NCBI GenBank assembly: GCA_001970855.1
Contig: LSSN01002223.1
Span: 1-22,250 of the forward strand
From: Smittium culicis
Lineage: Eukaryota > Kickxellomycota > Harpellomycetes > Harpellales > Legeriomycetaceae
DNA: 22,250 nucleotides
Direction: 5' to 3'
Under the pieces are notes generated by a model, which worked only from the letters and a program-made list of their open reading frames with translations, made no database searches and was not told the DNA's origin. Positions within the stretch are counted from its first letter, which is position 1. The number at the start of each line of letters is the position of its first letter. Of the stretch, positions 21,413 through 22,250 are shown in pieces. The position numbers and the translations under genes are program-made.

Positions 21413-21517
21413 AGTTAAATATTTTTGATGGAAACAAAATATTAAATTTTCATAAGTTTAAAATTATAAAATTGAAAATAATTATGGTGTTAGAGTACCT
21501 TTGATAAAATAAAGATG

Positions 21518-22250
21518 ACAAATATAGCGCTAAAGTTTAATTTACATTAAATACTATAAAATTTTATCAGTTCATTTTATTCAGTTTATTTTTATTCAAT
21601 AAGACAGCAACACTTATTATTTCTCCTCTCAAGTATTATTAATTTAGCCATATGTTAATAGATATAGTAAAGAAAAGTTAAATTATGAATTATTGGAAAT
21701 AAATTGAATTAGAAATTTTATGCCAAATGAATTATTTAAATGTAAATTCGTTATTGTACTAATACTAAAATTACTTATTTTTTGAATTATAATGACATCA
21801 TTTAATGGTTTTTATAACAATGTATGCATTCTAATCGTAAAGATGTACGTAAAATATTAGCTTTCGACTCTAATAAAAAGAGGTGGTATTTGAACTTAAA
21901 ACAAAAAATGTATATTGTAGGTACTCAAAGAAAAATTTTATATTGAATCAGCTTATATAAAAATTAAAATTAATGTTATAGATTTTTTTTTCTAGAAGAA
22001 TTTATATATAAAATTCCCTTAAGGTAGCGCATCTTTAATTGTTATTTATAAATTTTCTCAACAGTGGTTTTTTTTCAAGGATTAGACTCCTAAATTAAAG
22101 AAATGATGTCATTAGTATATCCAAAAATAAACCAGATATTTCATTGTGTACTATTTCAAGTGAGTTAAATCTAGCGAAATAAAATTTTAATAATGCGAGT
22201 TCAATTTAAAATTAAAAATATAATTAAACATTTTTTTATACGATGTATAT
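21518..22250. other. AT-rich flank without a supported gene
   Basis: All frames are short. A 13-mer AATGACATCATTT (21791-21803) recurs inverted at 22101-22113. An ATG at 22104 opens 19 codons up to a GTGAGT, which could be a first exon but has no other support. Confidence 0.45.

Larger units (their letters stand above)
17707..21517 (-). mobile_element. Decayed DIRS-superfamily (tyrosine recombinase) retrotransposon
   Basis: Reading the minus strand, remnants appear in the order Gag (from 21412), reverse transcriptase (YLDD), RNase H and a tyrosine recombinase ending near 17823. An RT-RNase H element with a tyrosine recombinase and no DDE integrase or protease belongs to the DIRS superfamily (DIRS, Ngaro, PAT types). 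Many stops and several frameshifts show it is dead. The DNA is visibly GC-richer than its flanks. The limits given are those of a possible short inverted terminal repeat: CATCTTT with CAAAGGTA at 17707-17724 and its complement order TACCTTTG with AAAGATG at 21496-21517. Inverted ends would suit a DIRS1-like rather than an Ngaro-like element, but this is tentative. Confidence 0.8.

Noticed and set aside
22104..22160. Possible first exon: ATG, 19 codons, then GTGAGT
   Set aside because: Too short to support, with no second exon inside the window.
1..22250. tRNA genes, rRNA, CRISPR arrays, bacterial operons
   Set aside because: No tRNA-like box B (GGTTCGAATCC type) in a foldable context, no spaced identical repeats and no rRNA-like conserved blocks were seen.

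Overview
The window reads as nuclear DNA of an AT-rich, intron-rich fungus. All four confidently identified genes are eukaryotic housekeeping genes cut by short GT-AG introns (78-223 nt), and all four can be rebuilt exactly in frame. They are a Mediator tail subunit (MED15), a TRAMP-complex zinc-knuckle protein (AIR1/AIR2), an ARL2/Cin4/Alp41 small GTPase, and an RMD1/Sif2 (DUF155) membrane protein. The AIR-type protein with an IWRxY motif and the DUF155 protein with a C-terminal membrane anchor point to fungi. Low GC, glutamine/asparagine-rich inserts and a DIRS-type element would suit an early-diverging fungus, for example a gut-dwelling Harpellales. That placement is inference only.

Layout. 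1-1158: AT-rich flank with only weak, decayed coding traces. 1231-5487 (minus): MED15, four exons; its KIX domain lies in three small upstream exons and the last exon carries nearly everything else. 5488-6440: promoter-like gap with several CCAAT boxes. 6451-6816: a short insert ending in A23 and bounded by a 16-bp direct repeat, which looks retroposed by LINE machinery and carries a 78-codon ORF of unknown product. 6817-8361: AT-rich gap. 8362-10681 (plus): AIR-type TRAMP subunit, five exons. 11543-12818 (plus): ARL2, five exons, 184 aa. 13404-13602: a piggyBac-type MITE between TTAA duplications. 14238-16118 (plus): RMD1-like protein, five exons, 470 aa. 16119-17700: AT-rich, no gene seen. 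About 17700-21520 (minus): a decayed tyrosine-recombinase (DIRS superfamily) retrotransposon with Gag, RT-RNase H and YR remnants, visibly GC-richer than its surroundings. 21520-22250: AT-rich, no gene seen.

The four genes are not an operon and share no pathway. MED15 acts in transcription activation, the AIR protein in nuclear RNA surveillance, ARL2 in tubulin folding, and the RMD1-like protein is membrane-anchored. I see no new multi-gene system. The most informative points are the mobile DNA (a LINE-type retroposition scar, a possible second one that is almost only poly-A, a piggyBac MITE and a dead DIRS element) and two tiny symmetric exons whose skipping would remove a key motif from the AIR and RMD1 proteins.
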